NCBI GenBank assembly: GCA_046291695.1
Contig: JBKBSO010000018.1
Span: forward strand, 3,221-67,220
Length of the DNA: 64,000 nt
Reading direction: 5' to 3'
Origin: PNNG01 sp046291695
Lineage (GTDB): Bacteria > Bacteroidota > Bacteroidia > UBA7662
Below the pieces are notes generated by a model. It saw only the letters and a list, made by a program, of their open reading frames with translations, searched no databases and was not told the origin of the DNA. The position numbers and the translations under genes are program-made. Below are positions 52,930-61,144 of the stretch, in pieces. The stretch's first letter is position 1. Every line of letters starts with the position of its first letter.

Positions 52930-52937
52930 GACCTTTG
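52930..52937 (+). promoter_or_regulatory. Candidate -7 box for panB
   Basis: GACCTTTG, one mismatch to TAnnTTTG, 20 bases before the panB start. The same octamer precedes the TonB receptor operon at 22280-22287 on the opposite strand. Confidence 0.3.
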
Positions 52938-52957
52938 AGCTTTTAAGAAAATATCCC

Positions 52958-53773
52958 ATGTCGGTACACAAGGAGGTTAAAAAAGTAACCACCCACACTT
53001 TGAGGGAAATGAAAGAGCGTGGCGAGAAGATTGCCATGCTCACTGCTTATGATTTTTCGATGGCAAGCATTTTGGATGATGCAGGTATCGACGTGCTTTT
53101 GGTGGGTGATTCGGCCTCGAATGTTATGGCAGGGCACGAAACCACTTTGCCTATCACCCTTGATCAAATGATTTATCATGCCTCTTCTGTAGTTAGGGCG
53201 GTAAGAAGGGCTTTGATTACCGTAGATTTGCCTTTTGGGTCATATCAGGGAAACTCTAAAGAGGCCCTTAGTTCTACCATCCGCATCATGAAAGAATCCA
53301 GAGCACATGCCGTAAAGTTGGAGGGAGGAGCAGAAGTGATTGAGTCAATAGAACGCATTCTTACTGCCGGTGTGCCAGTAATGGGGCATTTGGGGCTCAC
53401 TCCACAATCAATTTATAAATTTGGCACTTATACGGTGCGGGCAAAGGAAGAGGAAGAAGCAGAAAGACTTAAGCATGATGCACATTTGTTGCAGGAGGCC
53501 GGGTGCTTTGCTTTGGTACTTGAAAAAATCCCATCTCACCTCGCGGCGGAGGTTGCACAATCCTTGAGCATTCCTGTTATCGGCATAGGCGCAGGATCAG
53601 GTGTTGACGGACAAGTGTTGGTAATGCATGATATGTTGGGCATTACTAAAGATTTTAGCCCTCGTTTTTTACGCCGATATCTGGATTTATATGACCAAAT
53701 AAAGTCAGCAGTTGGCCAATATGTAGGGGATGTTAAAAGCCTCGATTTTCCAAATAATAAAGAACAATACTAG
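52958..53773 (+). CDS. panB: 3-methyl-2-oxobutanoate hydroxymethyltransferase
   Basis: First step of pantothenate (coenzyme A) synthesis: adds a hydroxymethyl group from methylene-tetrahydrofolate to alpha-ketoisovalerate, giving ketopantoate. The 271-residue TIM-barrel enzyme has IAMLTAYDFSMASILDDAG, LLVGDSASNVMAGHETTL, AVKLEGGAEV and GVPVMGHLGLTPQSI, and the catalytic Glu region LVLEKIPSHLA. The stop TAG shares a base with the next start (GTG), so panB and the pseudouridine synthase form an operon. Confidence 0.97.
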   Translation: MSVHKEVKKVTTHTLREMKERGEKIAMLTAYDFSMASILDDAGIDVLLVGDSASNVMAGHETTLPITLDQMIYHASSVVRAVRRALITVDLPFGSYQGNSKEALSSTIRIMKESRAHAVKLEGGAEVIESIERILTAGVPVMGHLGLTPQSIYKFGTYTVRAKEEEEAERLKHDAHLLQEAGCFALVLEKIPSHLAAEVAQSLSIPVIGIGAGSGVDGQVLVMHDMLGITKDFSPRFLRRYLDLYDQIKSAVGQYVGDVKSLDFPNNKEQY

Positions 53774-54447
53774 TGGAATTACAGGTTTTATTTGAAGACA
53801 ACCATTTGCTGGCCGTAAACAAGCCTGCGGGTATGCTTACCCAGGGTGATGATACGGGCGATTATTCGCTGGTAGATGCAGTAAACGATTATCTGGTTAA
53901 AAAGTACAACAAACCTGGTGATGCCTTTGTGGGGCTTATACACCGAATCGACCGGCCCGTGTCGGGCCTGGTGCTTTTTGCTAAAACCAGTAAGGCATTG
54001 GAGCGCATGAATAAGCTATTTCATGATCGCCTGGTTCAAAAGAAATACCTTGCTGTAGTACGCGAAAAAGTACTGCAAGAAGAAGGAGTGTTGATCAACT
54101 ACCTTAAAAAAAGCACCGAACGTAATGTGGTACATGCGCATGATCGTGAAGTGCGCGACAGTAAAAAGGCAGAATTAAGTTATCGTGTACAAAAGTATGG
54201 AAACAAGCAGAGCCTGTTAGAAGTTTCCCCGAAAACCGGGCGACCGCACCAAATACGGGTACAGCTTTCCCACATTGGCCATCCTATAGTAGGTGATGTG
54301 AAGTACGGCTTCCCAACGCCCAACGACGATGCCTCAATCGCTTTGCATAGCTGGAAATTGGCGTTTGAACATCCGGTAACCAAAGAAGCCATTCAAATCA
54401 AATGTCCTGTCCCTAATAAAAATTGGTGGCGTTTGGTGAGGGAATAA
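53773..54447 (+). CDS. RluA family pseudouridine synthase
   Basis: A 224-residue RNA pseudouridine synthase without an N-terminal S4 domain. The catalytic Asp is in LIHRIDRPVSGLVLFAKT, and KTGRPHQIRVQLSHIGHPIVGD is the second family motif. This short RluA form modifies 23S rRNA or tRNA; which position is unknown. GTG start at 53773 overlaps the panB stop by one base. Confidence 0.93.
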   Translation: MELQVLFEDNHLLAVNKPAGMLTQGDDTGDYSLVDAVNDYLVKKYNKPGDAFVGLIHRIDRPVSGLVLFAKTSKALERMNKLFHDRLVQKKYLAVVREKVLQEEGVLINYLKKSTERNVVHAHDREVRDSKKAELSYRVQKYGNKQSLLEVSPKTGRPHQIRVQLSHIGHPIVGDVKYGFPTPNDDASIALHSWKLAFEHPVTKEAIQIKCPVPNKNWWRLVRE

Positions 54448-54598
54448 AAAAACCGACAGCATTGGGTGTGGTGAGCACTTTCTGCAGCCGGCTTTGTCAA
54501 GCATGTCAGGCAAATAACGATTTATTAGGCATATTGTCACACCAATTCAGCGGGTTTAATCGCTTTTTAATGTGTGTTTAGAGTTTTGAGCGAATTCT

Positions 54599-55798
54599 AT
54601 GGCTAATTATTATAAAATCCTTGTGGCAGTGTTTCTTAGTCTCGTTTTGTGGGATGATGCCCTGGCACAAAACGAATCGGACGAGCGGCCTTTGTTGGAA
54701 GTGGAAGACGGTATTAGTATTTCGCGTGACTCTCTTTTTTTGTTGAATTTGAGATTCAGGATGCAAAATAGATTTGGAATGCATTCTTTGGCAGGCAACG
54801 ATTTGAGCATACACGAGATTGATGCCAGGGTACGTCGTTTACGATTGCGATTTGATGGTTTTGTGCTGAACGAAAAGCTACTGTATTATATTCAGCTTTC
54901 CTTTTCACGTGCTGATCAGGATTTGGACAGGGGTGAAATAGCCCACCCCATTCGTGATGCCGTGTTGTATTACAATGTGAATAATGATTTTTATTTTGGA
55001 CTAGGTCAGGCCAAGTTGCCAGGTAACCGTCAGCGGGTTGTATCTTCTGGTAATATGCAGTTTGCTGAACGTTCGATTGTAAATGCGGCCATGACCCTTG
55101 ATCGTGATTTTGGCTTGTTTGCCTATTTTAATCGAAATAGCCCTTTTGGCTGGTGGCATCTGAAGACAGCTCTTACAACGGGAGAAGGTCGAAATGCGCC
55201 GCCTGGTAACACGGGCATGGCCTATACCGCAAGAGTAGAATACCTGCCGTTAGGTAAGTTTAAGAATGGAGGAGATTATTCTGAAGGAGATTTAGAGTGT
55301 GAATTAAAGCCAAAACTATCGTTGGCAGCAGGTTATAGTTATAATGCCCGTGCCACGAGAACAGGAGGGCAATTAGGGCCTGATCTGTACAGTGAAAGAA
55401 ACATCTCGACTTTTATAGCGGATATGGTATTTAAGTTTCGTGGCTTTGCCTTAAGCTCAGAATATATGCAGCGTTCAGCTGATGATCCAATTACCTTAAG
55501 TAGCGACAGTGCTTCGCTGGCTTACGTTTATGTAGGCAACGGACTGAATACCCAAATGAGTTATTTTTTTTCCTCTGGTTATGAATTTGCGATGCGTTAC
55601 AGTATGCTAAATCCTCGGGTTGATTTGCAGGGACAGGAGCGTCAAATGGAGGAGCTTTGGTTGGGGGTAAGTAAATACCTAAATGGCCACCGCATTAAAT
55701 TACAATGGCATGCAGCCTACAGATGGCGTGAAAGTATGCAGCTCAGCAATCCCGGGAACTTCTGGTCGTGCATGATGCAAGTTGAATTTGGCATTTAA
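54599..55798 (+). CDS. Outer membrane porin, OprP/OprO-like
   Basis: A 399-residue outer membrane protein of the phosphate-selective porin O and P type. A signal peptide (ending DDALAQ) is followed by a short N-terminal segment, then alternating beta-strands such as LFLLNLRFRMQNRFG, RVRRLRLRFDGFVL, LLYYIQLSFSRADQD and DFYFGLGQAKLP, closing with MQVEFGI and a hydrophobic last residue. The motifs RRLRLRFDG and GLGQAKLP are usual for the family in Bacteroidota. Phosphate selectivity is a family label and cannot be confirmed. Overlaps the convergent DNA repair gene by four bases at the stop codons. Confidence 0.85.
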   Translation: MANYYKILVAVFLSLVLWDDALAQNESDERPLLEVEDGISISRDSLFLLNLRFRMQNRFGMHSLAGNDLSIHEIDARVRRLRLRFDGFVLNEKLLYYIQLSFSRADQDLDRGEIAHPIRDAVLYYNVNNDFYFGLGQAKLPGNRQRVVSSGNMQFAERSIVNAAMTLDRDFGLFAYFNRNSPFGWWHLKTALTTGEGRNAPPGNTGMAYTARVEYLPLGKFKNGGDYSEGDLECELKPKLSLAAGYSYNARATRTGGQLGPDLYSERNISTFIADMVFKFRGFALSSEYMQRSADDPITLSSDSASLAYVYVGNGLNTQMSYFFSSGYEFAMRYSMLNPRVDLQGQERQMEELWLGVSKYLNGHRIKLQWHAAYRWRESMQLSNPGNFWSCMMQVEFGI

Positions 55799-56475
55799 GA
55801 GATGAGCCGTAAAGCTTCGCGATGGCTTAGTGGTGCTAAGCTTTGGTGAGCTACAAAATGTTTCACCCATTCGGGATTCGTGCGGCTGTAATGCCGTAAT
55901 GACCAGCCAATAGCTTTTTGGATAAAGAACTCTTTACGTGTAGCGTATTGAGTACAGAGGGATGCCAGTAAGTTGGTATCGGTATGTTCTTTGTAATGCA
56001 ATTGAAACAAAAGGCAACTTCGATTGAGCCAAAGATTATCAGCTTGTCGCCATTTAGAAATGACGCCCTCAATCTGTTCTTGGTTTTTCAGTAAATAATC
56101 TCCCAAGCCATGGGTGGCCAACAGGTCAACTGTATCCCACCAGCTTTTGTGGCTGATTACATATTCCATTACCTCTGGCCAATCGGTGCTTTGTTTATAG
56201 GCTTCTTGATTTGCGTACTCCACGCCATAGTACTGCCATTCGCGTTCTGCTTTTTTCCAGCAAAATAGCAATAGGTCGGCCGGGCTGGTTTTGAGAAGTC
56301 TTAGTGCAGTGGTAAATGGCCGTTCAGTTTGTTTGCGGATGGGTTTGGAAATGCCCAAAAAACTGAAATGATTTTTCATATAGCTTGCCATAGGACCTGC
56401 TTTTTCTGGATCAGCTACGCGAATATAGGCTTCCTCCAGCAAATCGAGTTGACGAATTTGTTCATTAGTCAGCAT
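55795..56475 (-). CDS. DNA alkylation repair protein (AlkD/HEAT-like)
   Basis: A 226-residue all-helical protein of the DNA alkylation repair family (HEAT-like repeats). Characteristic are GISKPIRKQTERPF near the N-terminus, WQYYGVEYANQEAYK, KSWWDTVDLLATHGLGDYL with the Trp and Asp of the active site, and FIQKAIGWSLRHYSRTNPEWVKHFV. AlkD enzymes excise bulky or alkylated bases without base flipping. I chose ATG 56475 because the family region starts with the residues after it. It overlaps murI by 11 bp. Confidence 0.9.
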   Translation of the reverse strand: MLTNEQIRQLDLLEEAYIRVADPEKAGPMASYMKNHFSFLGISKPIRKQTERPFTTALRLLKTSPADLLLFCWKKAEREWQYYGVEYANQEAYKQSTDWPEVMEYVISHKSWWDTVDLLATHGLGDYLLKNQEQIEGVISKWRQADNLWLNRSCLLFQLHYKEHTDTNLLASLCTQYATRKEFFIQKAIGWSLRHYSRTNPEWVKHFVAHQSLAPLSHREALRLIS

Positions 56476-57325
56476 CTCTTTCAAAATGTACCTCGTGTAA
56501 ATCGATGTGCTCTGCAATCAGCTCTTTCCCATAAAATAGCTTGGCCATACTTTCAAATTGGAAGGGATCGTCGGTGGTTAAAAAACGGGTGGTGCCACTT
56601 TTAGAACATTTCACATCCATATCCGGATGCCGTTGTAGATACCCAGCAAGCTTTTCGGCAACCAAATCACCCTGAGCAATAAAGCGGATGTTTGGTTGTA
56701 CGGCCTCTTTGAGCTTAGGAAGAAGCAGTGGGTAATGGGTACAGCCCAATAGGATTCCATCGATGAGAGGATCTTGATTCAATAAGGCATCCAGATATTT
56801 TTTGATGAAATAGTCGGCGCCTTGGTTGAGGTGCTCGTTTTGCTCTACCAAAGGTACCCACATAGGACAAGCTTGCTGACTCACTTTAATTTGTGGATGG
56901 AATTTATTAATTTCTATGGGATAGGAATTTGACTGGATTGTACCGTTGGTGCCTAAAATGCCGAGGTGGTTATTTCTTGTGAAGAGATGCGCATCTTCTG
57001 TAGTTGGGCGGATAACGCCCAATACTCTTCTGTTGGGTGCGCTTTTGGGTAAGTTGATTTGTTGAATGGTCCGTAAAGCCTTGGCAGAGGCTGTGTTACA
57101 AGCAACAATCACCAATTGGCAGTCCTGCGCAAAAAGCGCTTGAATGCATTCCCAGCTAAACTGATAGACCGTTTCATAAGAGCGTGTTCCGTAAGGCACA
57201 CGCGCATTGTCGCCCAAATACAAATAATCATACGCGGGTAAGCGTTCACGAATGGCTTTTAGCACCGTTAGGCCACCATAGCCCGAATCGAATAACCCAA
57301 TGGGCCCCAAGTTTTGCATCTTCAA
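56465..57325 (-). CDS. murI: Glutamate racemase
   Basis: Interconverts L- and D-glutamate for peptidoglycan. The 286-residue protein has the N-terminal GPIGLFDSGYGGLTVLKAI with the active-site Asp-Ser, the first catalytic Cys in IVACNTASAKALR and the second in GILLGCTHYPLLLPKL. The start could be 57325 or the next Met two codons on. It is the first gene of a pair with the DNA repair gene and divergent from the YceI gene. Confidence 0.96.
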   Translation of the reverse strand: MKMQNLGPIGLFDSGYGGLTVLKAIRERLPAYDYLYLGDNARVPYGTRSYETVYQFSWECIQALFAQDCQLVIVACNTASAKALRTIQQINLPKSAPNRRVLGVIRPTTEDAHLFTRNNHLGILGTNGTIQSNSYPIEINKFHPQIKVSQQACPMWVPLVEQNEHLNQGADYFIKKYLDALLNQDPLIDGILLGCTHYPLLLPKLKEAVQPNIRFIAQGDLVAEKLAGYLQRHPDMDVKCSKSGTTRFLTTDDPFQFESMAKLFYGKELIAEHIDLHEVHFERDAD

Positions 57326-57487
57326 AGATAAGAGATAAGCATAATGCTAAAACCCATTGAACGAAAGCTGTTTCAAGCGATATGGGTGGTTTTGTTATCT
57401 TTTCTAAAAAAAATGAAACTATTTGTAATTCTGCTGGTTTGTAATGATGTTTGAACATCAAAGCTAATTTTTTTAAACACATATTTC

Positions 57488-58036
57488 ATGACAACAGTAA
57501 CAGAGAAGGCAACTAAGCAGTGGAGCATCGACAAATCGCACAGCACGCTAAATTTTAAAGCCAAGCACTTGATGATTACCACGGTTACGGGTACTTTTAA
57601 ATCGTATGATGCAAGTATCGAAACCAAAGGAGATGATTTCTCAAGCGCTAAGGTGAAATTCAGTGCCGATATTTCTTCGGTGACTACCGGAAATGACGAT
57701 CGTGATAATCACTTGCGTTCCGACGATTTTTTTAATGCCGAAAAATATCCCCATCTTACTTTTGAGAGTACTGATGTTACCCGTAAGTCGGAGCGTGCTT
57801 TTATCATCCATGGTAAATTAACCATCCGCGATGTTACCATGGATATCGATTTAGATGTAGACTTTAACGGTGTGGTGAAAGACCCATGGGGAAACATCAA
57901 GGCCGGCGTTAGCTTCCGTACTCGTATTAACCGCAAAGATTTTGGATTGAAATTCCATGTATTAAACGATGCAGGTAATATGCTTGTTAGTGACGACATT
58001 AGAATAGAAGCCGACATTCAGATGTCAGCCATCTAA
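57488..58036 (+). CDS. YceI family protein
   Basis: A 182-residue lipocalin-like protein that would bind a polyisoprenoid or other amphipathic ligand. The N-terminal KQWSIDKSHSTLNFKAKHLM, then GDDFSSAKVKFSADISSV, DRDNHLRSDDFFNAEKYPHL and the C-terminal SDDIRIEADIQM are the YceI core. There is no signal peptide, so it is probably cytoplasmic, unlike E. coli YceI. It stands alone, divergent from murI, with a terminator downstream. Confidence 0.93.
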   Translation: MTTVTEKATKQWSIDKSHSTLNFKAKHLMITTVTGTFKSYDASIETKGDDFSSAKVKFSADISSVTTGNDDRDNHLRSDDFFNAEKYPHLTFESTDVTRKSERAFIIHGKLTIRDVTMDIDLDVDFNGVVKDPWGNIKAGVSFRTRINRKDFGLKFHVLNDAGNMLVSDDIRIEADIQMSAI

Positions 58037-58069
58037 TTTATTTCATAGGTTTAGTTAGGTTTACATGAA

Positions 58070-58096
58070 GGGGTACCGGGAGGTGCCCCTTTTTTT
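58070..58096 (+). terminator. Intrinsic terminator after the YceI gene
   Basis: GGGGTACC-GGGA-GGTGCCCC (58070-58089, one G-T pair) followed by seven T residues. Confidence 0.8.
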
Positions 58097-58127
58097 GTTT
58101 TAATTCAGTTTGCAGAAAATAACCATG

Positions 58128-58577
58128 TTATTTGAGTAGGGGCAGTAATTCTGGCAACTTGGCTTGAATGAAGTGGGAGGTGTTGTCGGGCAGTGCCAAC
58201 GGGTCGAAAAAGCCGATGTCATGAATTTCTGCGGGGTCGGGTTTTATTTGACCGGTATAACTCCTTGCTACATAAACAATGGCTAGCGTGTGGAATTTAT
58301 CACCGTTTGGGAGTTCGTTATACAACCCTTTTCCAGCATATACCTCAATCAATTGTAAAGGACCCAAATAAATGGATAGCTCTTCAAAGACCTCACGGTT
58401 CAGGCATTCTTGTGGTGATTCACCAAGATCCATCATGCCACCGGGTACCCCCCAGATTCCTTCTTGGTGCTTTACCATAAGCAACTCTTGATCCTCATTA
58501 AAGAGCAATAAACTTGGCCTAACCAATAAAATAGGCTCGTTGCCAACAAGTTTTCTGATGTTTTCGAAATAGCTCAT
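58128..58577 (-). CDS. Nudix hydrolase
   Basis: A 149-residue Nudix protein. The box GMMDLGESPQECLNREVFEE fits GX5EX7REUXEE. The N-terminal lead (MSYFENIRKLVGNEPILLVR) is typical of a Bacteroidota Nudix subgroup. The product could be a nucleotide sugar or dinucleotide pyrophosphatase; the substrate is unknown. I chose ATG 58577; the longer frame to 58664 would run through the preceding gene. It follows the ACMSD gene in the same orientation, so it may share its transcript. Confidence 0.85.
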   Translation of the reverse strand: MSYFENIRKLVGNEPILLVRPSLLLFNEDQELLMVKHQEGIWGVPGGMMDLGESPQECLNREVFEELSIYLGPLQLIEVYAGKGLYNELPNGDKFHTLAIVYVARSYTGQIKPDPAEIHDIGFFDPLALPDNTSHFIQAKLPELLPLLK

Positions 58578-58614
58578 AGGGGATATAAAAGGTTGCTTGA
58601 AACTTTGATACTGA

Positions 58615-59664
58615 TTATATAAATGCTGATTTGGTGAGATTGAGCCAGGCAAGCGCAGCGCCATGTAGCAGCATATCTTTTTTGGATTGAGGCCAATCCA
58701 TTTGATGAATCAGTTGTCCGGGTTGAAGTTCTCCCAAAGGAAAAGGATAGTCGCTACCCAAAGCTATTTTTTCAGGACCCACCAAATCCACTATAAAGTC
58801 AAGCATAGCGCTATCATGTACGAGTGAATCGAGCCAAAAGCGTCCTAAATAGGCTCGGGGATTAATGGCATTATCTATGGCTACTAAATCGGGACGTACT
58901 TTAAAGCCATGCTCTATACGGCCGATGGTTGCAGGAAAAGCCCCGCCTCCATGGGCAAAGGCCACGCGTAGCTGGGGTAATCTTTCAAAAATTCCACCGA
59001 AAATCATAGAGCAGATGGCTAGCGACGATTCGGCGGGCATGCCCACCAGCCAGGGAAGCCAGTATTTTTGCATTTTTTCTTTCCCCATCATATCCCAGGG
59101 GTGTACAAAAATGGCCGCTCCCAAACGCTCGGCAGCTTCAAAAAACGGGAATAATTCTTCGGCGCTGAGATTCCAGTCGTTTACATGAGAACCAATCTCA
59201 ATTCCTGCCATGCCCAGTTCAAGCATACAGCGTTCCATTTCCTGAATGGCCAATTGTGGGTCTTGGAGGGGCACAGTACCTAGGCCTACAAACCGTTTAG
59301 GATAACGAGCTACGGTTTCGGCGAGATGATCGTTTAAATAACGTGAAGTTTCGAGAGCGTCGGTGCCTTTAGCCCAATAGTGAAACAGCACGGGAATGGT
59401 AGAAAGTACTTGAACGTGTACGCCGTGTAGATTGCAATCATTAATTCGAGCATCTGCTTCCCAGCAGTTTTCTTCTACTTTTCGAAAGAATTTATCGCCT
59501 TGCATCATGCTGGCGCATCGTGGGCAACTATCTAGGTGATGTTCCAGATGTATAAAACTGCCATAGCCAAATTTGTGTGCCCAGCGGGGCAGCCTCTCAG
59601 GCATGATGTGCGTATGGATATCGATGGTGAGTTCAGAGGGGCCGTAAGGATTTTCGAATGACAT
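58615..59664 (-). CDS. Amidohydrolase, aminocarboxymuconate-semialdehyde decarboxylase (ACMSD) type
   Basis: A 349-residue metal-dependent amidohydrolase. Metal-binding features are the HxH motif in IDIHTHIMPERLPRW, the His in AIFVHPWDMMGK, AFAHGGGAFP, and the Asp in ALGSDYPFPLGE. The CPRCASMM region with the sequence GDKFFRKVEENCW is distinctive of ACMSD, which decarboxylates the product of 3-hydroxyanthranilate dioxygenase. The adjacent dioxygenase gene upstream supports this. I chose ATG 59664 because the family starts MSFENPYGP-like; the longer frame to 59817 would overlap the dioxygenase gene. Confidence 0.9.
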   Translation of the reverse strand: MSFENPYGPSELTIDIHTHIMPERLPRWAHKFGYGSFIHLEHHLDSCPRCASMMQGDKFFRKVEENCWEADARINDCNLHGVHVQVLSTIPVLFHYWAKGTDALETSRYLNDHLAETVARYPKRFVGLGTVPLQDPQLAIQEMERCMLELGMAGIEIGSHVNDWNLSAEELFPFFEAAERLGAAIFVHPWDMMGKEKMQKYWLPWLVGMPAESSLAICSMIFGGIFERLPQLRVAFAHGGGAFPATIGRIEHGFKVRPDLVAIDNAINPRAYLGRFWLDSLVHDSAMLDFIVDLVGPEKIALGSDYPFPLGELQPGQLIHQMDWPQSKKDMLLHGAALAWLNLTKSAFI

Positions 59665-59695
59665 GAATAGTTTTTTCAGCGACAAAGAGTAAAGC

Positions 59696-60226
59696 TTAAA
59701 TAAATCGGGGATCGGATTCCATGATATGTCCACAACTCTTGCAGCTACGAAGTTCTTGTGAGCCATAAAACTCCCGAAACCTAGGAAGAAAGTCAGTTTC
59801 AATATTGCTGAGTTCAAAATAAGTCTCGTGCAATTTATGGTTGCACTTATCGCAGAACCACATCAAGCCATCCGTATAAGCTTTCCCCAAGCGTACACGC
59901 TCAACGACCAATCCTATAGATCCTTCGGAACGTACGGGTGAGTGAGGTACTTTTGCTGGGCACAAAAACATATCACCCGGTCCCAGCTCAATGTCTACAG
60001 CCTTGCCTTCCTCCTGAATACGTACCGTGATTTGGCCTTCGAGTTGATAAAATAACTCTTCGGTTTCGTTGTAATGATAATCTTTGCGGGCATTCGGCCC
60101 GCCAACAATCATTACAATATAATCGGTGCCTTCAGGATAAAGGTTTTTATTGTTAACCGGAGGCTTCAATAAATGGCGATTTTCGTCGATCCATTTCTGC
60201 ATATTAAAAGGTTTACGTATAGACAT
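59696..60226 (-). CDS. 3-hydroxyanthranilate 3,4-dioxygenase
   Basis: A 176-residue cupin enzyme that opens the aromatic ring of 3-hydroxyanthranilate, part of tryptophan breakdown through kynurenine. Iron ligands are expected in the KDYHYNETEELFYQLEG segment (His and Glu) and in CPAKVPHSPVR (His). The C-terminal rubredoxin-like pairs CDKCNH and CKSCGH bind a structural iron, as in the bacterial enzymes. It lies 31 bp before the ACMSD gene, which uses its product, so the two form a short catabolic operon. Kynurenine 3-monooxygenase and kynureninase genes are not in the window. Confidence 0.95.
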   Translation of the reverse strand: MSIRKPFNMQKWIDENRHLLKPPVNNKNLYPEGTDYIVMIVGGPNARKDYHYNETEELFYQLEGQITVRIQEEGKAVDIELGPGDMFLCPAKVPHSPVRSEGSIGLVVERVRLGKAYTDGLMWFCDKCNHKLHETYFELSNIETDFLPRFREFYGSQELRSCKSCGHIMESDPRFI

Positions 60227-60292
60227 GCGTATAAATTTGAATAAAAGTAATAGAATTTGGTCGAATGGAGAAGCTGTTTGAATCCGTGCGAC

Positions 60293-61144
60293 CTAGTTAA
60301 GGGTTTGAAGCTCCAAATAGCTAACAAAAGCCAACAGGCCTATCAACCCGTCGATTCCAAATAAATACCAGTATTCACCATCGCGATACATTGCTTGATG
60401 GCTAATCAATAATGTGCCTAAGAATACAAACCATAGTGACCATAATGGTTTGGGAAACCAATATTGTATCAAAAGTCCAGAAAAGCCGAGTAGTAGTGCT
60501 TGCAATATGAGCAAGCGTTTGGGTTGTAACCGAAGAGCAAGTGTATTGATTTCGGCGGCATGGTCCTGTACCCGATCGCGCCAATCGAAGGGAAGACAAA
60601 GCGCGCTGATGAAAAACCAATAGCCCAACAAATAGCTTAAGTGAGGCAGCATGCTTTGCTGGTGGTACACAAGTAACAAGCCTGCCGACATCCCACTCCA
60701 AACCAATCCGATGAGTAAGGGTTTAGAAATACCCCATTGACGGAAGGATAATTTCAAACCTTTCCATGTAATAGGAAGTGAGTACATCATGGCAAAAAAA
60801 ACCAGCACACCCACCCACAAAATGCAAGCTATCGGTAGTCTGATGAGCAAGAGGGCGGCAAATAGGCCGGGTAGCAGGCTAAAAAACAACAGCAGTGTTT
60901 TGCGATCCGACAGCCACTTGTGCCTTACTTGTATAGAATTGCTATAATGTTTATGCTCTAACAGACGGTCGATATTGTAATGCGATAAAGTAGCGAAAAA
61001 CATCAGGAGGTACAGGTCGGGACTTACACTAAGCTTGAGAAGCATGCTTGCTTGCCACATGGCGGCCACGCTCATCATGGCAATCCATACATTGCCATAA
61101 AAAAAGTGACGAGCTACCGATTGCAGATTTTTTGAAAATCGCAT
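60293..61144 (-). CDS. UbiA-like polytopic membrane protein
   Basis: A 283-residue membrane protein with about eight hydrophobic helices, distantly like UbiA prenyltransferases. The places of the two Asp-rich motifs are occupied by SHYNIDRLLEHKH and LPFDWRDRVQDHA, which keep Asp-Arg and DxxDRxxD character but not the classic NDxxDxxxD, so catalysis is uncertain. Similar genes in Bacteroidota are annotated as UbiA-family or hypothetical. It overlaps the nuclease gene by 31 bp on the same strand and is probably cotranscribed with it. Confidence 0.55.
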   Translation of the reverse strand: MRFSKNLQSVARHFFYGNVWIAMMSVAAMWQASMLLKLSVSPDLYLLMFFATLSHYNIDRLLEHKHYSNSIQVRHKWLSDRKTLLLFFSLLPGLFAALLLIRLPIACILWVGVLVFFAMMYSLPITWKGLKLSFRQWGISKPLLIGLVWSGMSAGLLLVYHQQSMLPHLSYLLGYWFFISALCLPFDWRDRVQDHAAEINTLALRLQPKRLLILQALLLGFSGLLIQYWFPKPLWSLWFVFLGTLLISHQAMYRDGEYWYLFGIDGLIGLLAFVSYLELQTLN

